Of a stretch of DNA of 64,000 nt, positions 34,493-44,904 are shown piece by piece. Numbering within the stretch: position 1 is the first letter of the stretch; every line of letters starts with the position of its first letter. The DNA comes from Sabethes cyaneus (lineage: Eukaryota > Arthropoda > Insecta > Diptera > Culicidae): contig NC_071355.1 in assembly GCF_943734655.1 (NCBI RefSeq), positions 23,930,268-23,994,267 on the forward strand, read 5' to 3'. A program made the position numbers and the translations under genes. The notes under the pieces were generated by a model that was not told where the DNA came from, ran no database searches, and worked only from the letters and a program-made list of their open reading frames with translations.

Positions 34493-35125
34493 ATGACTAC
34501 TTTCATTGGATCGGTTGAACCGTACGTGCCAGGAACGTCTTTCAGCGATTACGCAGAGCGTTTACATTATGTATTCAACTATAATAACGTCCCAGTTGCC
34601 AATCGCAAATCGCTTTTTATAACGGTTAGTGGTGCAGCTGTATTCGCTGAGTTAAAAAAACTTTATCCGGGAACCAACTTAGATACACTGCAGTACAATG
34701 ATATTATTCTACGACTAAAAACGAGATTCGATAAAACGGACGGAATGATGATTCGGAAAGCAATGTTCTACGAACGGAGTCAGCGAAAAGATGAAAATGC
34801 TGAGGATTTCATCTTGGATGTAAAATTGCTTGCAGAAAACTGTGGTTTTGGCGAACTGAAGGACATGTTAGTTAGAGATCGTTTAGTATTTGGAACGTGT
34901 GACAAAAAGTCACGAGACAGGTTAATGGAAGAAGATGAACCCAGTTTGCAAGAAACTGAGCGCGTTTTAATTGCAAGAGAACAATTGGCAAAGAGATCTC
35001 TGCTATTGGATCAACCAACTGAAAGAGTTAGTGCAATTGATAGATTAGGAGAACGTAGTCGGCGAGATCAGTTCCAGCATAGATCACGAGAATATAGAGG
35101 AGATAAAAAGGGACAATTTTCCTGA
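34493..35125 (+). CDS. gag: Gag polyprotein of the Ty3/gypsy element
   Basis: 210-residue structural protein that should form the virus-like particle in which the element's RNA is reverse transcribed. The start ATG has A at -3 and follows a 637-bp leader. Residues about 1-170 have the charged, helix-rich character of retrotransposon capsid domains (for example FSDYAERLHYVFNY near residues 18-31). The last 40 residues are rich in Arg, Ser and Gln. There is no CCHC knuckle in this frame: the only one lies in the +1 frame, 35 codons beyond the stop. The ORF ends at TTT-TCC-TGA-C (35117-35126), a candidate +1 frameshift site. The capsid assignment is by position and character, not by a found profile. 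Confidence 0.85.
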   Translation: MTTFIGSVEPYVPGTSFSDYAERLHYVFNYNNVPVANRKSLFITVSGAAVFAELKKLYPGTNLDTLQYNDIILRLKTRFDKTDGMMIRKAMFYERSQRKDENAEDFILDVKLLAENCGFGELKDMLVRDRLVFGTCDKKSRDRLMEEDEPSLQETERVLIAREQLAKRSLLLDQPTERVSAIDRLGERSRRDQFQHRSREYRGDKKGQFS

Positions 35126-35126
35126 C
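35117..35126 (+). promoter_or_regulatory. Candidate +1 ribosomal frameshift site TTT-TCC-TGA-C
   Basis: Gag codons TTT and TCC are followed by the stop TGA. Skipping T at 35123 puts the ribosome on GAC at 35124, exactly in the pol frame, which is open from 35049 on. TCC-TGA is the established shift site of antizyme genes. Downstream, 35138-35144 (TGATGAA) can pair with 35174-35180 (TTCATCA), enclosing CCGT/ACGG (35148-35151 with 35159-35162), 12 nt after the stop. Function is inferred; a one-base mutation would look similar. Confidence 0.55.
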
Positions 35127-38100
35127 AGATGGCAACGTGATGAATATCCGTATCCACAACGGAATCGTAGTCGTTCATCATCCAGACAGAGTTGGCGGAA
35201 TGGAAACGTGCTATGCAGTTTTTGTAAGATGCGTGGACATGTACGTAAGAATTGTTTTAAGCTGCAGCGATCACGGCAGTCGGTTCGGTTCTTGGACGAT
35301 TCTGTGGAATCTCCGTCAACGAGTTCAAACTTTAAGCGTATTGACCGAGCCCAGACAAGTGACTCTGAGGATGATCTGGAATGCATGACGATTACCGCTG
35401 GAATGAAGGTAAATGATCCTGTTTTTATTAATGTTTTAATAAATGGCAGAGGTTTTCGTATGGAAGTTGATACAGGCTCAGCAGTTTCCGTAATAAGTGA
35501 ACCAATTTACAATATGTATTTTAAATATTTGACGCTTTTGAAATGTAATAGAAAATTATCAGTGGTAGATGGTACTAGGTTAAACATATTGGGCTATATA
35601 TATGTTGAAGTTTCACTTAATAATAAAATAGGAAAAGTAACGCTTATTGTGTTGGAAGGGAAAAGTCTTTTCGCTCCATTAATTGGTCGCGATTGGCTTG
35701 ATGTCTTTTTTGAGAATTGGCAGTCAAATTTTCAAAATTCGGCTGCAGTAAACAATTTAAAATCAAACAATGAAAAACAAAACACAATTGACGAAATTAA
35801 ACAAAAATTTGATACTGTTTTTAACAAAGATTTTTCCAAGGCTATTTTGGGGTTTCAAGGTGAACTTATATTAAATTTATTTTTTGAAAATCGACCGATT
35901 TTCAAAAAAGCCTACACTGTGCCACTTCGTATGAAGAACAAGGTAGTTGCTCATTTAGACTATTTGGAAGATAATGGTATTATAACCCCGATAAAAGCGA
36001 GCGAATGGGCCTCCCCTGTAATTGCAGTAGTAAAAAAAGATAACGATATACGATTATGTATTGATTGCAAAGTTTCAATTAATAAGCTTCTTATACAGAA
36101 TACTTACCCGCTCCCACTAGCTCAAGACATTTTTGCCACACTAGCAGGAAGCAAGATATTTTGTTCGCTAGATTTAGCTGGAGCCTATACTCAATTAGAG
36201 CTGTCAGATAGATCTAAAAAGTACATGACAATAAATACGATTAAAGGACTTTACACCTATAATAGGCTGCCGCAAGGTGCTGCGTCGTCTGCAGCTATTT
36301 TCCAGCAGGTCATGGACCAAGTACTTCAAGGCATCGATGGAGTGTCTTGCTACTTAGATGACGTACTGGTAGCTGGCTTTAGTTTCGAAGACTGTAAGAA
36401 AAAGCTTTACCTGGTATTAAATCGATTAAAAGAGGCAAATATCAAAGTAAAATTAAATAAATGCCAATTTTTTGTGGAGCAACTACCCTTTTTGGGTCAT
36501 ATTATTAGCAAAGACGGTTTGCTGCCATCGCCAGATAAAATTGATACTATTTCCAAAGCGAAAGCTCCAAAGAACCCCAGTGAATTAAAAGCATTTCTTG
36601 GACTAATAAATTTTTATAACAAATTTATTCCGAATCTTTCAACTAGGCTTGCTTGTTTCTACAATCTTCTGAAGAAAGAAGTCCAATTTAATTGGGACGC
36701 TACATGCGATGAACAGTTTGAAAAATGCAAACAATATTTATTGCAACCAACAGTGCTTGAATATTTTGATCCCAGTAAAGAAATTATTGTTGTTACTGAT
36801 GCTTGCGGATACGGGTTGGGGGGTGTGCTGGCACATGAAGTGAATGGTTTAGAAAAACCGATTTCTTTCGCTTCATTCACCTTAACTGACGCACAGCGGA
36901 AATATCCCATTTTACATCTCGAGGCCCTGGCAGTAGTTTGTTGTATAAAAAAATTCCATAAATACCTGTATGGTCAACATTTTGTAATTTATACTGACCA
37001 CAAACCTCTTCTAGGGATATTTGGAAGAGAAGGAAAGAATTCGATATTCGTAACACGTTTGCAGCGATATATTATGGAATTATCAATTTACAATTATGAA
37101 ATACGGTATAGGCCTTCGAACCGAATGGGAAATGCAGATTTCTGCTCCCGCTTTCCTCTTTCTCACACAGTTCCGCAAGATCTTGATAAAGATCAGGTAA
37201 ATAGTCTAAATTTTTCTAAAGAGATGCCTATGGATTTCAAACTCATTGCAAGTGAAACAGTAAAAGATAATTTTCTTTCAAAAATAATAGGTTTTCTTTC
37301 TCACGGATGGCCGAATCACGTGGAACGTAATTTGAGGAATGTTAAAGCACAAGCCCACGAATTTGAACTTTCTGAGGGTTGTTTATTGTTTCGCAATAGA
37401 GTAGTTGTGCCAAAATCTCTACAACAAAACACTCTCACGCTTTTACATTCAAATCATGACGGTATCGTTAAGATCAAACAGCTAGCACGCCGAACAGTTT
37501 TTTGGTATGGCATAAACGTTGATATAGAACGTTTTGTAAAACACTGCGAAATATGTAACCGTACATTGGTAACACCGAAAAACGCTACAGATTCTTCGTG
37601 GATACCTACAAGTCGACCATTCTCTAGGGTGCATGCCGATTTCTTTCATTTTGGGGAAAAGATATTTTTGCTAATAGTAGATAGCTACTCAAAATGGTTG
37701 GAACTCAGCTATATGAAATATGGTACTGACTCACAGAAAGTAATAAAACAATTTATTACTGTGTTTGCTCGTTTTGGACTCCCAGATGTGCTTGTAACGG
37801 ATGGGGGACCACCATTTAATTCTTCTGAATTTGTCAGTTTTATGCAAAGACAAGGAATAAACGTTATGAAAAGTCCACCTTATCATCCTGCGAGCAACGG
37901 GCAAGCAGAACGGTGTGTGCGTACTGTTAAGGAAGTGCTAAAGAAGTTTTTGTTGGAATCACAAATGAAGCCTTTAAGTGTTGAAGAGCAGATTGACTAT
38001 TTCCTCATTAATTATAGAAATGGCTGCCTGACGAAAACAGGAATTTCTCCAGCAGAGCACATTTTGTCGTTTAAACCAAAAATTCTCTTGGATCTTATAA

Positions 38101-38603
38101 ATCCTAAAAACTACTACAAAAATTATCTGGTTTCTAGTCCTACCGATTCAGCGCAAGTATTAAATCCCAAAGTTGATCGCATAGATAAATTTCGAAATTT
38201 AACACCCGGCGATAAACTGTGGTACAGAAACCATAGAATTAAAGACGCAGAAAGATGGTTAGAAGCAAAATTTGAGAAGAGGTTATCACTAAATGTTTTT
38301 CAAGTATCGGTTAATGGATACATTTTATCCGCTCATCGGGATCAGCTAAGAATACAAGAAAAAGAAAAATCAGTCAACAGAAAAATGGTATATATTAATT
38401 TAAAAAGAGGGCGGGAGGATGAAGAAGAACCGAGTCTATTAGAAATTCCAAATGAAACCTCTTCCAACCGTTCTCGTCGGAGAACGGATAATACACAATC
38501 TAATAATCTAATTACAGGCATTAGAAGGTCCGAGCGCTTGAGGAAGAAACGACTGCAGAATGGTCCCAGTTCAAATAGATCGTCGACGTATATACCGGCA
38601 TAA
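35124..38603 (+). CDS. pol: Pol polyprotein (protease, reverse transcriptase, RNase H, integrase)
   Basis: The enzyme polyprotein that copies the RNA genome and integrates the cDNA. The frame is entered at 35124 if the +1 shift occurs; the first ATG in frame is 35208 (1131 residues from there, numbering below). In order: CCHC knuckle C3-C6-H11-C16; aspartic protease with DTGS at D88; RT with the YLDD catalytic box at 382-385; RNase H with D531 (TDACGYGLGG) and D597 (TDHKPL); integrase zinc domain with H747 and C780/C783; integrase core D811, D865, E901, which is an exact DD35E spacing. The tail is basic and Ser-rich. No chromodomain or envelope part is seen. No stop interrupts it. A free start at 35208 is the alternative, but it would lack a known mechanism for initiation. 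Confidence 0.95.
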   Translation, partial: DRWQRDEYPYPQRNRSRSSSRQSWRNGNVLCSFCKMRGHVRKNCFKLQRSRQSVRFLDDSVESPSTSSNFKRIDRAQTSDSEDDLECMTITAGMKVNDPVFINVLINGRGFRMEVDTGSAVSVISEPIYNMYFKYLTLLKCNRKLSVVDGTRLNILGYIYVEVSLNNKIGKVTLIVLEGKSLFAPLIGRDWLDVFFENWQSNFQNSAAVNNLKSNNEKQNTIDEIKQKFDTVFNKDFSKAILGFQGELILNLFFENRPIFKKAYTVPLRMKNKVVAHLDYLEDNGIITPIKASEWASPVIAVVKKDNDIRLCIDCKVSINKLLIQNTYPLPLAQDIFATLAGSKIFCSLDLAGAYTQLELSDRSKKYMTINTIKGLYTYNRLPQGAASSAAIFQQVMDQVLQGIDGVSCYLDDVLVAGFSFEDCKKKLYLVLNRLKEANIKVKLNKCQFFVEQLPFLGHIISKDGLLPSPDKIDTISKAKAPKNPSELKAFLGLINFYNKFIPNLSTRLACFYNLLKKEVQFNWDATCDEQFEKCKQYLLQPTVLEYFDPSKEIIVVTDACGYGLGGVLAHEVNGLEKPISFASFTLTDAQRKYPILHLEALAVVCCIKKFHKYLYGQHFVIYTDHKPLLGIFGREGKNSIFVTRLQRYIMELSIYNYEIRYRPSNRMGNADFCSRFPLSHTVPQDLDKDQVNSLNFSKEMPMDFKLIASETVKDNFLSKIIGFLSHGWPNHVERNLRNVKAQAHEFELSEGCLLFRNRVVVPKSLQQNTLTLLHSNHDGIVKIKQLARRTVFWYGINVDIERFVKHCEICNRTLVTPKNATDSSWIPTSRPFSRVHADFFHFGEKIFLLIVDSYSKWLELSYMKYGTDSQKVIKQFITVFARFGLPDVLVTDGGPPFNSSEFVSFMQRQGINVMKSPPYHPASNGQAERCVRTVKEVLKKFLLESQMKPLSVEEQIDYFLINYRNGCLTKTGISPAEHILSFKPKILLDLINPKNYYKNYLVSSPTDSAQVLNPKVDRIDKFRNLTPGDKLWYRNHRIKDAERWLEAKFEKRLSLNVFQVSVNGYILSAHRDQLRIQEKEKSVNRKMVYINLKRGREDEEEPSLLEIPNETSSNRSRRRTDNTQSNNLITGIRRSERLRKKRLQNGPSSNRSSTYIPA

Positions 38604-38883
38604 TAATGATTTACTAGTTTAGGCATATACCATCGTATTATTTTTAGTATGAAGTACATACTTTCGAATTCTCTAATTGATAATGATTGCTTACCTGTTA
38701 GAATTATCATAAAAATGCACGGTAATTTGTATATAATATTAAATATCATTAGCATATACATTTTGAAGGAATTTTAAGATTTTCGCCTATTGATAATGAT
38801 TAGGTCTCGAGTTTTTATTTGATAAAAAAATATTTTATAAATTTAGGAAAAAATGAATAAATTTGTCTACAATCAAACAGCTT
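38604..38883 (+). other. 3' untranslated part of the Ty3/gypsy element
   Basis: AT-rich, no open frame of note; env is absent. ATTGATAATGATT occurs twice (near 38677 and 38790). Confidence 0.6.
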
Positions 38884-38896
38884 AAAGGATGGAGGA
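38884..38896 (+). promoter_or_regulatory. Polypurine tract
   Basis: AAAGGATGGAGGA, one T among purines, one base before the 3' LTR: the expected primer site for plus-strand synthesis. Confidence 0.75.
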
Positions 38897-38897
38897 C

Positions 38898-39082
38898 TGT
38901 CGTGTCCAAATACCTTTTAACGACACTGTTAGGTTCGGGTACAAAACGCGATCGATTAAATGAGTTACCATCGGGTTAATCATTATGTAACGATATTAAT
39001 AAAGTTATCTCTTGTTACACTTCGAAGGATACAGACGTATTTTAGTTACCTTTATCACCAACCCTATGTGTGATACACATTA
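38898..39082 (+). repeat. 3' LTR of the Ty3/gypsy element
   Basis: 185 bp, no difference from the 5' LTR found by eye. AATAAA at 38998-39003 is the probable polyadenylation signal. It is followed by the right target duplication AGTAC at 39083-39087. Confidence 0.95.
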
Positions 39083-40075
39083 AGTACTAAACACAATTCG
39101 CCGGCGCAGATGAACGATTCACGACACACAGAGTTTCTGCAAAATGGTGAGGTGTAGGAATTTTGCTATGCCTGTAATGTGCAAATGACAAAACGGTGAA
39201 GGCAGCCAAAAGGAAATAATTCACCGTATCATTGTCAGAACAAATGCCAGAGGAGTAGATGAACGCATTTGGCCTGCTTTCAAAAAAGACATCAAGTCGA
39301 GTGTAACAACTATCAAGGCATTATATTGCTCAATTCAGCCCATAAGGTTCTCTCCCGTATCCTGTTCTGTAGACTGAAGCCGTTAACAGAGTCCTTTGTT
39401 GGCAATTACCAAGCTGGTTTTCATGAGGGTCGCTCCATGACGGTCCAGATTGCAGACTCATAATCTGTTTGTAGACTTTAAGGCGGCGTACGATTCAGTA
39501 AAACGACATGAACTGTGACAAGAACATGGTTTTTCGACGAAACTAATTACGCTGATTCATACGACGTAGGATGGGTCAAAATCATGTTTCAGAATAACGG
39601 GTGAAACATCAGTCACTTTCGTGATGTTGGTTGGTATGAAGCAAGACGATGCACTCTCTAATCTGCTATTCAGCATTGGGTTGGGAGGTACAATACGAAG
39701 AGAAAACGTGTAAAGGAACGGAACTATCATCACGAGATTTCACACACTTGTTGCATTTGCGGATGTCGTCGATATAATCGGAATCAACCGCATAGAAGTG
39801 CAAGTGGTCTACAGACCTTTTAAATTGGAAGCATCGATATTGGGACTTACCATTAATACAGCCATACTGAACGCTGAAGAAAGCTGCTGTTAGGGGTATT
39901 TGAGCGTAGAACTCTACAATCAATACTTGATGGCAAAATGGAAAATGGAATGTGGCGCGGACGCGTGAACCACGAACTGTATCAAGTATGCAAAGTTGCT
40001 GATATAATGAAGGTAGTACAATGTGGTAGGCTGCAGAGAGCTGGGAACGTGACCAGAATGCAAGTTTGCAGTTTT
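39083..40075 (+). pseudogene. RTE-type retrotransposon, RT part (continuation of 32585-33670)
   Basis: The same RTE copy resumes after the LTR element. Recognisable: YQGIILLNSAHKVLSRIL near 39302-39355, the RLKPLTESF and YQAGFHEGRS stretch to about 39440, FKAAYDS near 39478 after a shift, GLKQDDALSNLLF near 39635-39675, and the catalytic box at 39756-39764, which reads FAD-V instead of FADD, so the second aspartate is lost. The RLQRAGNVTRM stretch near 40028-40060 matches the family's C-terminus (RLRWAGHVARM). Several shifts; dead. Confidence 0.8.
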
Positions 40076-43000
40076 GCAAATCATTTTACAAATTACCTTA
40101 TTACTTTTCTTGAAAAAATAAATATCTTTTTCAATCATTTAAACATCAACAACATTCATAAAGCATTGATCCAATCTTGATAACTGACAAACCTGCACAA
40201 ACGGAGGAAAGAAAATACTTCCCTTCATGATTAATTGTGCCGTTGAAAGTTGCGAACGCCGCCGTACAGCCGCCGCATTCCATCGGCGGCGGTCACATCT
40301 GATTATTTCAACAGCGACACAATCTCGCGAGACCAATTCCGATTACCAAATGAGCCTGGAATTGCGAAATATGTTTCACCACCAGTGTAGTAGGTACAAT
40401 CTGTTCCAACCGGCTGGCACTGGCACAGAGGCTGCAATAGCAGCCCGGGCTGCCGTGTGTCGTCAAAAATGGCCACAGCGGAAGAAATCCACACGCATGA
40501 CATGGCATTCCGACTTGGGCCGGCGGGCCGGCGGTCACGGCCATGTCGGTAGAGGGTAGGAAGAAAAATCACTCTCTTCCGCCAGACGATGACGACGACG
40601 ACGACGACGACGGGTTGGTGTGAAGATTCGACGCCTCCCACCGTGGACAGACCGTGCAGGGAGGTAACCACAGGAGACGCAAGGTAGCCTACTACCGCTG
40701 CTGCCTGGCTGACGGTTGCCTTAGGTAGATTGTTATTAAGTTAACCGAAAGAGAAAGTGGTCGGATATTACCGCATAGAGACACAAGCGGTTAAACCGGT
40801 CCCGATGGAACCAAAATACCGGCTCCATCACCAGCACCGGTTGGCTGGCAGTCCCCGAATGAGCTGCACCGTCCTTTTATCTGCACCCGAAATAGATGCA
40901 AGATGGTTTGCAGTGCACCAGTAAAGTACGAAGTTGATTTCGGGCAGACGTTGTTGAGAAAATGGAAAAAAGGATGAGTTAAGTTCATTGCAAAGTAGTT
41001 ACCGTGAATCGCTTAAAAATGAGAATTAATCGGGTTTAGCTTGTTTAGCTATGTTTACCGTGACCACTTTCAAGGGAAACGACAGATAAGGAAGCTGGGT
41101 AATTTTTAATATTCTACGGCAGTGCACGATTTCCGTTTACAAGCTCGATTGTACATGTGAGGTGAAATTCGTTCGCTCAGCAACTAATCCGTTGCAGGTT
41201 AAATTTGTAAAGAAAAACTGTCTAAATATGAACAAGTGTTGCTCGGTTTGGGAATGGCCGATTAATAAGCCTTCAACTAAAAGAGTCCAAGACATTCACG
41301 CATTCGTGCAGAAAACGTTTCGTGTTTTTGGAATCCATTAACTCATCCCCTGCTTCAGGAATGTACACAATCAGCTAATGGCTCTTTTACTACTGCCCGG
41401 AACAGCAATGGAAACAATCGAGCTCAGCGTGCGTTCCATGACCGGACCGGACCCCGGGTGTCGACTGGTGTGGGACGTTTTCTTTAATTTTCACACACAA
41501 AAGCAATCTCATTACGCGCGGAAACGAAAATGTTTCTGCTAGCCCCGAGGACAAAATTCCTTGCCGCCTTTTGCGATTGATGCTGGCTGTAGATGGAATT
41601 GAGCAAATCTCATCACACAAAAAAGAGGCGGCTATACTAAAGGTAATTCTCCTGAGGCATAATCCGGTTAGAAATCACGAAAAAATAATATCAACAACAC
41701 CCGAAATGATGCTGTTAATGTGAGGGCTCAGAGGCCAACCTAATAACTAGAAGCGACAATGGAATATTTCCGATTGCGTGAGGCTGTGAGTCACCCACCC
41801 AAAGCGAATCTTTGAAGCTGGGAGCAAATCAGTAAATATTGCGCAGTAACAGGTTGAAGGCAAATTTTTTACGCTCTTAGCTCTCTGTTTAGGAATTATT
41901 CACGTGTTTCAACCTATAAGTTCTATGAGTTTCTTAGAACTTATTCACATTATATGCACGATATCAAAATACGTGCAATAATTGCTAGATAAATCGTAAC
42001 TAATCCATTTGCCATTAATGGACAAGTTGTCGGATCAAGAAAGCTGCGTAAAGTTCTCCTTGTTATTCTACACCTCTGATTATTTTTTTCTTATAAATTA
42101 AAGACATTCGCTTCATGTAATACGAACAAAAGCAATCAAAACACAGCATTGGATTTAGGATTAACGTTCAGCTACTTCATGGCTAGCAATTTCACACGAT
42201 TCGTACATTCTTGTGCCATTGCATCACATTGTGTCATCCAACAAAACACCAACTTCGATGGACGTGACTATTGCCGTATCTGCTCAAGCTGCCACCATCA
42301 AAGTCTCCAATCCTTGGAGTTTGATCAGGTCTTCGCGTGTGTGTGCACCGTCTAAGGCCGTCGACAAGCCGTCAAGCAGTTGGTGGTAGGTTAGGCAGGT
42401 ACCCACTTTATTCTGCGAACGAGCACCCAATCAAGCTACGGGCATATTCAAGTGCACGACAGGCCATCGGACGATGTGAATTCCGTGCGGCAGTTTACCG
42501 GTAACTGCGCCTTCTTACACAGCGAAACATGTGCGGCACCTTAAACCAACCACCCGTCCAGTCCAACACAGCATTCCTTCCTGATCTTTATGACCCGGCA
42601 TTATGAGTCTCAGTTCTGTTCTAAGAAAACCACTCTGTTGAGGACTGTAGACAACACAGTGGCGGTCATTCGGCTCGATCATGCAATCGTTGATGTGATA
42701 TTTCCTTACAATTGATGTCATTTATTGTAGTTTTGAGCCTTTGGAAACAGTTACGGTTTATGCAAACAGTAGAAAACACAACCGACTATCCGTCTGTAAT
42801 TGCGACTTATTGTGATCATTTGACGTAAAACTTTCAAACCGGCAAAACTGGCCCGGACAACTCGGACCAATTCGAAGCACACACTAACTAGGATAATAAC
42901 TTCGGACCGTAAACAACAATTTAGATTTATCTACACTGACTGTTGCCGCAGTCCGGTAGCACAACCGGTAATCGCGCGCGTGTATGTTTGAATGTTTGCG

Positions 43001-44555
43001 TATAATTAGACCCTCATATGCCTCCAGCAGCAGCAGCTAGTGTTGTTGGTTACTTGCGCATGTTAAAGGAAAGTGAAAGGATTTTGTTAAACTGCAGGAA
43101 TACATAGCTGCCTGTGCTTACTGCCCTCGGCTGTCCGTCGTCGAATGCCTTCCCATTGTGCCTGATTGCTGAAATCCTACTGGCTTCTCGAGGACAAAGC
43201 ATGTCGTCATGTGTAGGTACTGTAATTTCAAGATTCCAAACAGCGGTGTCATTCCGGGGATGGCGGCTGGCGCAAGCAACCAGCGGCGCAGCGCTGGCAG
43301 CGTGATAAACAATCAATGTCTGACCATAATTGCTGATGCCATAACGTTTCTGTTGGTACAAAGCTTGTAATGTAATCTTCTGAAAGTTTATGGTACATTA
43401 CCCGTTTTAAGCCTTTTACGGTGGTACTTTTTTGTGGTTTCTCCTCGTTTAGCTAAGACTGGATCCTGTTTCAAACCGCATTGCCTCCGATATACAAAGT
43501 TTCACGCGCAAGCTCACACCAGCTAACTAATGTGAACACTTGCAAGAACGTTTTGAAGGTAATCCTCTCCCGTATTTATATTTATCCGATTACCGATGAT
43601 ACACAGGTGCCAGGTGGAATGCTGACAAACCAGCTCTCGAGAACAACCATGACATGGATAGTAAACTAGATCACTGGAAATCGCGTGGTGGAAATCGATT
43701 TTACGCGTTCAGTTTGCGACCCATAGATGAGACTAATCCCCGATTGAATGTTCGCACTTTACATATGTTGGTTCAAGACGATAGGTTGCAAAATTATTTT
43801 ATTAAGCTCATAAAATTATATTCAGTGATTGGCTTACTGGAACAAATGTAATTGGATCGACGCGGAATTTTATTCAACGCAGCGTCAAAGTTGCAGTGTC
43901 GTAGTATTGATATTCTGCAATTGCTCTTTTTCGTATAAGAAGTTTACCATAAATTAATACAGTGAAAAGGTATCAATTCTATCTACCAGTCTAAGATTAA
44001 AGTACCTTCACAAAGTCTTTGTTGCCTGTGAATAGCTAGAAGCTGCCTGAGCTATGCAGTCCTCAGTCAAGTTGTTATTAGAGTTTCGAAAAATGCTCAC
44101 CCCCAGAGGTCTCTGCTAGCCTAAGCATCAACATACAATAACTGTCTTGTTCCATCCAATAATTTTTTAACTGAAAAAATAAATATGGCAAAAGGAAAAA
44201 CTCACCGGCCAGGTTTAGTGCCTTTCGGGATATTTGGGAGCAGTGCATATGGTCTTACCTGTAAAGAAATAAAAAGAGATAAGTACGGTGAATATTACAA
44301 GATTGCCTGCAAAGCATGTAAGCTATGTTCAAGAATACAGAAACTATAGAGGTAAAGTACCGAGTGACAGGTCGCCGACACTGGAGAACTAAATGCCGGA
44401 GTTGGTATTTTGTAATGATGTTTTCCATTGAATTGTCACAATGAAAACCTACGATGAAAGGTTATAAAAATGAAATTTTTCAACGAAGTTGAAGTCTTTA
44501 TATTTAAGCCTCTTATATTCGAAGTGTTTACTTCTGAGATGGCTTGCTCTGTAAG
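40076..44555. other. Unique sequence, 4.5 kb, no supported gene
   Basis: Mixed composition with GC-rich blocks (40240-40680, 40800-40930, 42350-42700). A short (GAC)n tract is at 40587-40612. No frame resembles a known family and frames on both strands compete. Probably intergenic or intronic host DNA. Confidence 0.4.
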
Positions 44556-44850
44556 GGGGGGATGTAGTGTCCCTAGCCGGCGCGTCCACGTCGTTAACAT
44601 AATCTAAACCCGGATTTTTGTCAGGGAATATATAGTCCGAGTGGACTGGTAGTCATCCACGACCCGCACATTAGCTCAATGCTATAGTTTTACAGTTTAC
44701 AGTTTTACAAATCAACAGAACGTTCACGGTCGCCTCGAATTTTGCTTGGCAGAGGTGTTACAGTTAAATTATCAAAATAGGTGCATGTGAGGTGAATTCA
44801 TGTGAATAAATAAATTAATTAGTCTTAATACTCTGAACCTACCGATTCTT
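44552..44850 (+). other. Possible solo or 3' LTR of an unknown LTR element
   Basis: A purine run AAGGGGGGGATG at 44553-44564 resembles a polypurine tract and is followed by TGTAGTGTCCCTAGCCGGCG, an LTR-like start. AATAAATAAA near 44801 could be a polyadenylation signal. No second copy or target duplication lies in the window, so the right end is open. Confidence 0.3.
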
Positions 44851-44904
44851 TTTTGGATGAAAAAAAGTCTTAGGATAGCTCGCCGTGACCTACAGTTGTT
44901 TAAA

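Larger units (their letters stand above)
33671..39082 (+). mobile_element. Complete Ty3/gypsy LTR retrotransposon, probably Mag-like
   Basis: A 5412-bp element with two 185-bp LTRs identical by eye, flanked by the 5-bp direct repeat AGTAC (33666-33670 and 39083-39087). Layout: 5' LTR, 637-bp leader, gag (34493-35125), pol in the +1 frame (to 38603), about 290 bp of 3' untranslated sequence, purine tract, 3' LTR. The domain order PR-RT-RNase H-IN is that of Ty3/gypsy (Metaviridae). There is no env gene between pol and the 3' LTR. Sequence character suggests the Mag lineage (K02A2.6-like), which needs a phylogeny. Identical LTRs mean a very recent insertion. The host site is an RTE relic. Confidence 0.95.

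Noticed and set aside
38604..38897. env gene in the LTR element (errantivirus)
   Set aside because: Fewer than 300 bases separate pol from the 3' LTR and no frame of useful length is present.
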